Positions 58,501 to 64,000 of a stretch of DNA of 64,000 bases are shown here, in pieces. The notes beneath the pieces are model-generated. The model saw only the letters and a list, made by a program, of their open reading frames with translations, ran no database searches and was not told where the DNA came from. The translations under genes were made by a program, and so were the position numbers. Source of the DNA: Glycine soja (lineage: Eukaryota; Streptophyta; Magnoliopsida; Fabales; Fabaceae); NCBI RefSeq assembly GCF_004193775.1, contig NC_041016.1, positions 9,945,395 to 10,009,394 on the forward strand. Reading direction: 5' to 3'. Every line of letters begins with the position of its first letter. Within the stretch, counting starts at the first letter, position 1.

Positions 58501-60064
58501 TTCCAACAAGAAAACATAAAAATTATCACAACAAAGATGCAATAAAAGCATTCCACATTTCAAAAGAGAGAACCAAGATGAAGTTACCAGTTATCTACAG
58601 TAAAACTAATGTAACCTAGTGCCAAAAGGATTCTTGGCTTCTTGCCTCATGGAGGTTTTTTTTGGGTCATAGTATGCTACCTTCCCTTTGCATATGCAAA
58701 AAGGCTGTTTTTAGATTCAAACTTGTGACCAACTGGTCACAAAAGGCAACTTTACCGTTGCATTAGGGCTCACTCTTAATCTCATGTCCAAAGCACAAGA
58801 ATGATAATGTACTCTTTGACATCATAAATTCACTGATTGTAGTTGTATGATTATTTCGTATTCTTTGTTGTATCATAGGTTTAGCATTCTCTTTGAATCT
58901 CGGCTGAAGCTTTTGGCAGAGATGTATATAAAAGTGGGTTTGACTTTCACATACATCATTGGTTATCATTTTTTCTATATTTTAATATTAGATACCACAC
59001 TATTTATGATGCTTATAGTTCACTACTTTTAGTCTTCCTTATTTTTATTTTTTCCTTGAATACTCAGGTTTTAAACTTCATGTTTTTTGTTGTTTGTATT
59101 TCAATGCCTATGTCCATTGGCAGCAATAAGGTTAGAACCTAGGATCTTGTGTAAGTTACCCAAAACCCCCCACCGCTAGTTAGTTATACTTCTACAAAAT
59201 GTTAATTTTTTTAGGCAGTAGAAATTTGTGCCATTTCAATGACATAAAGGAGTGACTTTTTGGGTTTCTTCTCTTATTCATTTAATCTACCTATGCTATA
59301 GAGACTAGGCCAAGATTATTCAAATTATGCTTTTTGAGAGAAGAAAATGCCATCAAATTTTTGCAGGCTCTATAACTTTAATTGGATTTGGATCAATATG
59401 TCTAATACATAAGGACATATAATCAAATTATATTGAGGTGTATAATTTTATGTAGGTTCTAGACAGGGGTGACAAGATAGAGCTTCTGGTGGACAAGACT
59501 GAGAACCTTCATAACCAGGTTAGTATGTACCATGTGTGTGCATCTACATGCCGTTCCTTTAGAGTGTAGATTTCATATCTATGCTATAGAAAGGAGATTT
59601 ATTTCTTTTGGTGGCTGAATCATTTTTGAAGTGGATGCTAAGTATAGCATATTGAAAGGAGATTCCTCACTTTTGGTGTCTTCATTATCTCTCTCAGACC
59701 AGCTAGTTATATCCATTTTTATTTTTATAAGAATTTTCTATATCTTACAGTTTCCACTCTCTGCTCTCCTCACATGCCAAAACAAAAAGAAAAGTCTCAG
59801 ATCCTGAGATCCACCTGTTTTCAGTTTTCTGTTTTCACTTTTTAATTTTGATATGGATGTGGAGGTACAAATTTATATTTTACCATTTTTGAGGAAAGTA
59901 ATATTTTCTTCCAGGCACAAGATTTCAGAACTTCTGGAACCAGAATCCGTCGAAAAATGTGGCTGCAAAACATGAAGATTAAGCTGATTGTATTGGGAAT
60001 ATTGATAGCACTTATCCTGATAATAGTCCTATCTGTATGTCGTGGGTTCAACTGTGGAAAATAA
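55564..60064 (+). CDS. VAMP72: R-SNARE of the VAMP721/VAMP722 type
   Basis: Vesicle SNARE for secretion to the plasma membrane and cell plate, acting with syntaxins such as SYP121 and KNOLLE. Exons: 55564-55753, 56903-57044, 57132-57252, 59456-59518 and 59915-60064; sum 666 nt, 221 aa, all phases closing. Longin domain at 1 to about 115 ([27 protein letters not shown]-type [15 protein letters not shown]). The SNARE helix follows, with the zero-layer Arg155 ([18 protein letters not shown]), and then a C-terminal membrane anchor ([20 protein letters not shown]) with a short tail FNCGK. This matches the family in length and domain order. Intron 1 is 1149 bases and intron 3 about 2.2 kb; the latter holds an Au-type SINE. 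No damage seen. Confidence 0.94.
58608..58776 (-). mobile_element. Au-type tRNA-derived SINE in VAMP72 intron 3
   Basis: Read on the minus strand, the sequence begins GAGCCCTAATGCAACGGTAA and continues AGTTGCCTTTTGTGACCAGT, then a box B-like GGTCACAAGTTTGAATC (58714-58730), AACAGCC, TTGCATATGCAA, AGGGAAGGTAGCATAC, TATGACCC and a diverged 3' part. This order matches the plant Au SINE consensus as I remember it. Box A is weaker (about 58747-58764). It is diverged and has an A-run (T on the plus strand) within the body, so it is an old copy. Borders are approximate. Confidence 0.75.
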
Positions 60065-63000
60065 GCCATTCACCGAGGCCTTTTATAATGTTATTTCAGC
60101 CTTTTATCGGAGGAAAGATACTAATCTATGGCATGAGTTTGTATGTAATATAGATATAGATATAGTAAAGGTCGTATGTTGGTCACTTTGTTCTACTTAT
60201 AAATGCTTTTGAAAATATAATTTGGGTTCTCAATTTGAAGTTCAAATTCCAGTTTATTTATAGGCAAGAATCATGTAAATGTGTTTCTTGATGTTATTCA
60301 ATTTTTGCATTGTCGACCTTTAGATTTATTGAACCTGTGGCCTTTCATTCCACACTACATAAGGAGTGAAGAGGCTATTTCTTTCCAAGGTAAAAGCAAT
60401 GCTATATTTTTCGGTGAGTTTCAGGTGGTACCAAAGGAAATTGCTGACAGCAGAAATATGATCTTATTTCACCATATACAGTGAGATGTATAAAATTCGA
60501 TACCCAACCTGATTAAAATTTTATAGGGTTGGGGCTTGTGTATTTTTCTCAGACCCAATCAATTAAATTCAATAATAAACATGTTGGATTGGATTAAGTT
60601 AATTGGGTCTAAATATTTAAAAAATATTTTTTTTTGGAAAAATAATTTGTTTCTATCTAGTTTTTTTTTAAGTATATAATAATTAAATGCACTCTTAATT
60701 ATGAGAATATTTAATTAATATAATTAATAATTTTAATGATAATATGATACTTTTATTTTTGATGAAAATAAAATATGATATTAGCATGCGATAATATAAA
60801 CAAATTCAAGATAGAAATAAAAATAATTTAAAAAAGAAAAAAAATCATGGAATGATTAAGTTTAATAAATTATGTGAGTTAAAAACTATTAATATGTTTT
60901 GTATTAAATAATTAATTTTTATATATAATAAATTAAATTATATGATACAGATTGGATTTAAAAAGTAGAATCCATTATTTAATATGTTATTGATCAAGTC
61001 TTAATTGAGTTGAGTTTGATTTAATTCAAACATTTTACAAATTTAATCTAATATAATTGGGTTGAATTGGAGTACATCCCGTAAACATCTCTAAAAAATG
61101 TGTAAAATAAGTTTATTATTATTTATGTCAATTTTCTCATCTAACTAGCTTTTCTAAAAATTGCTAGAAACCTATCAAAAGTTTAATCCACTATCCAGAA
61201 AATGAAGAGAACTAAAATTTACTTTTCAACTCTAATATTTTTTATTTATTTTAAATTATGCAAAAGTTAATTTTTAATTATATAAGAAAATTAATTTATT
61301 TTACCTTATTTTCTTTTCTATAAACGTTTAAACTTTATAACTAATGAATATACATTAACAAAACTGTGTCCTGTAATAATGTAACTAGAAGTCACTGAAA
61401 GTAGTTAGTTTGCTGTTTTTCTTCTGTACCTTGTACGAAATTCACGATTAAACTTCATCAATTGAAGTTCAAATCTTCTCCAATAACACCTAATACACTA
61501 GACAATTTGTTGTTTAATAACTCTACACAAAAATATTTCCTCAAATAAGAAGTCAAGCAATCAACTTTAGCACAATATATTCAATCAAATGATAACTTTA
61601 TCACCATATGTTTGCATATTTCGTTATAATTCAACAGAAGTTACATGGATTCTTGGGTTGAATTGCCCAATGCATTTATTTTAGTCAACATGGCCCAAAT
61701 CATTCAAAACGTTCTTAACTAGAATTTCTTACAAACAAGCGTTAATAACTCACCCCGGGAAATATGTTAACAGAATAGACACCAAATGCTATATTCTAGT
61801 AGAAATTTCAATGGTCGAAAATGGAAAGAAAAACATACATGCGGAAGATCATTTTAATATCTTCTCTGTTAATAAATAATCCACCCCCAGAAGTTAAACT
61901 CTAGGTTAGGTAAATATTTCTGATACTACTATCACCCAAATTTATAATCAAATGACGCAAGGCATTCCCTTCAATCAAGGACAATTCTTCATGAGACCAT
62001 GGCCATTTATTTATGTCCAACTTACACATTAGGAGAAGAAAAATAAGCTACAAAACATTGCATATTTGTCATTGTGACTTGTGAGGCATGACTTTAAACA
62101 CGTTCTTTCAAATTAGATCAAAGATTCAAAATAGAAAGAAAGAAGCTTGCAATGCTTAACTTCCATTTTAAACTACAAATTCAACACATAGTTATCAAAT
62201 ACTAGCTTTTTAAATAAACTTGTGCAAATTATTATATATATCTACCTCACGGATGAAAACTTCAAATAGTTTTGAGAAAGTCAAGATATTTTTGTTCACG
62301 TAGGCTGCTTCACGGGTCAGGTCAGGTGAAGAAGAAAAACTGATAATAGTTGAAATTTGAGAGACGTTAGCAGGAAATAATGGACTTGTATAATTTTATA
62401 GATATAATAAACATATAATAACACTTATACATAGCAAGGGAAAAAAAAAAAAGAAACATATACTCAATAGGCGGCATTTTTTTATATATGAGGCTCATTG
62501 GATCATGATAATAAGTTTATTATATAATTGTCACTGTCTTCCCATTCAACGTTTCACCTAACAATGGTTTTTGATCCAAATGTATAACTTGATTCCTTGC
62601 TTCTAAATTAGACTGACCCTGATATAGATGAGAACCACAATAATAAATTAAATATATATATCATACACAACTTGTGAGAAGGGTCAAGCACACGAAATGG
62701 TCTAAATCAGCTTTTAAATAAATGGGTGTAGTTAGTGAAAATGATACGATTGCAAATCATATATACATGTCCTGCCCCAAAGCCGTTTTTATATTTTCAT
62801 TGTTTTCCTGAAAAGACATGTTCATTCGGATATGTGTTCCTTACACAAATGGTTGGTTTTGGAGGTTACTCACAAACAAGCCAAAAACTAAAATAGTGGT
62901 TATGGGTGAAAAGTAAGTATTTGGGGCCAAAGATGCTGGTAGGACCAAATCTAAATTGAACAGATTACAAATATCAAATTAATCTGTCCTTTTCTGGTTA

Positions 63001-63905
63001 TTAAATTCTTTGGTTTGATATGAACCTGATTTGTCATCAATAAACTGTCTTTTTTCTTTTAATAAGTATGTTACCCATCATTATCTTAAGAGACTTAAAA
63101 TAAAAGCAATTAAGGAAACCAGATAATTTCTTTTTTGTTGTCGAGTACAGGTAGATGATACGATAAGAGCATGTTAGTTGGCCTCACAACGAAAAGATAA
63201 AATAATTATAATACCTCTATTCTCAATGAAAAGGTGCATTTTATTACATTGCATCATATACACACATAATTTATTACTACTCAAAGAAATACTTTACCTA
63301 ACTATCATTCTCAGCTAAATGGTTAATTTTACAGCTATATATATATATATATATAAACACACACATAAAGCCAAAGTTATGATGCAGAAAATAAAATAAA
63401 ACAAACCAATATAGTGTAAATGTGAGTTAGCACGTTGCTGATACTAATTATGTGAAAAAAATAAAATAAGCCAAAATAAATTAAATGATGAAATTTCTAG
63501 ATTGTGTGTATTCTCCTTGTTCTATTTTTTCGTTTGATTACTTTCAATTTCAACCTCCAAGAGTGTAATATAAATCGAATTTGCATATCTATGTTGTACA
63601 AGAACGAATAACAATCTTAAACAGTTGCGTCCCCGCTCCTTTATAAATTAATAACTTACGTAAGACAATTGGAACCTTCCCACTTATGTAAGATACACGA
63701 CCTACCTATTATATATAGAAAAGATATCTTATTTGAAAATGATAACGATTAATTTCAACTATTAAATTAAAATAAAAGATTAAAATTAAAATATTTTAAA
63801 TTCAAATTAAAAATGTATTTAATAATAAAATCTTTATAAGATTTATCAAATAGAAAATTAAATATTTTAAAGATTTAATTTATATTATCTTAAAATATCT
63901 CAAAT
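60065..63905. other. Gene-free AT-rich region
   Basis: VAMP72 3' UTR comes first (about 200-250 bases). The frame at 60281-60484 is not family-like. The block at about 60505-61085 starts with CCCAACCTGATTAAAATT and ends with TTGGGTTGAATTGGAGTACA, with repeated ACCCAAT/ATTGGGT words, and may be a diverged dispersed repeat. A TA/AC microsatellite lies at 63336-63365. No gene or RNA recognised. Confidence 0.5.
63336..63365. repeat. TA and AC microsatellite
   Basis: About nine TA units followed by short AC units. Confidence 0.8.
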
Positions 63906-63909
63906 TTAT

Positions 63910-64000
63910 TATCACCATGATCATCACCGTCATGATCATTTCTATCATAATTGTCATGATCGTCAACCGCTGCTATCACCACTCGGTGATGGCGACAGTA
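63910..64000. repeat. Imperfect ATCATCAC/CATGATCAT repeat at the window end
   Basis: A run of ATC/TCA-type triplets with inverted words (CATGATCAT, GTCATGATCG). It is cut by the end of the window, so its full length is unknown. GC content rises here compared with the preceding kilobases. Confidence 0.5.

Noticed and set aside
1..64000. CRISPR array, bacterial operon, riboswitch or rRNA genes
   Set aside because: No regular spaced repeats and no such RNA signatures were seen; the window is plant nuclear DNA, and the short tandem repeats have no spacer pattern.

Overview
This is nuclear DNA from a flowering plant, most likely a legume and possibly soybean or a close relative. Supporting signs are the AT-rich spacers, short exons with GT-AG introns, plant-only families (FAR1/FRS, VAMP72, NB-LRR, kelch F-box), a Ty3-type LTR retroelement, an Au-type SINE and a nuclear copy of plastid DNA. 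The legume call rests on remembered protein similarity. No search was run.

Layout, left to right. 1-4051 (+): SEC20, an ER SNARE ending in HDEL. 5987-7396 (+): actin-depolymerizing factor of 139 aa. 10568-12574 (+) and 15337-18666 (+): two FAR1-related (FRS6/FRS8-like) transcription regulators in tandem. 19608-22185 (+): a decayed RPM1-like CC-NB-LRR gene with its coiled coil missing and several frame breaks. 25503-26621 (+): kelch F-box protein. 29013-31214 (+): coatomer zeta subunit in six exons. 32754-37758 (-): CorA-like magnesium transporter in seven exons. 40288-45758 (-): DUF1296/GBF-interacting-protein-1-like protein in ten exons. 46958-51938 (-): an old, inactivated Ty3/gypsy element, with LINE RNase H scraps on both sides and a plastid psaJ fragment inserted into its integrase. 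55564-60064 (+): a VAMP721/722-type R-SNARE in five exons. 60065-64000: gene-free AT-rich DNA.

The exon models were built by hand. Every intron phase closes and the summed CDS lengths are multiples of three: SEC20 292 aa, ADF 139, FRS 668 and 706, zeta-COP 179, CorA 555, DUF1296 839, VAMP 221.

These genes do not form an operon-like pathway. Three of them act in membrane traffic: SEC20 and zeta-COP in Golgi-to-ER retrieval, and VAMP72 in secretion. I see no undescribed system. The most interesting points are the intact psaJ frame nested in a dead retrotransposon, the loss of a transposase-type Asp in one of the two FRS paralogs, the GIN motif in the CorA-like protein, upstream ORFs in two genes, and clusters of short tandem duplications in introns and spacers.
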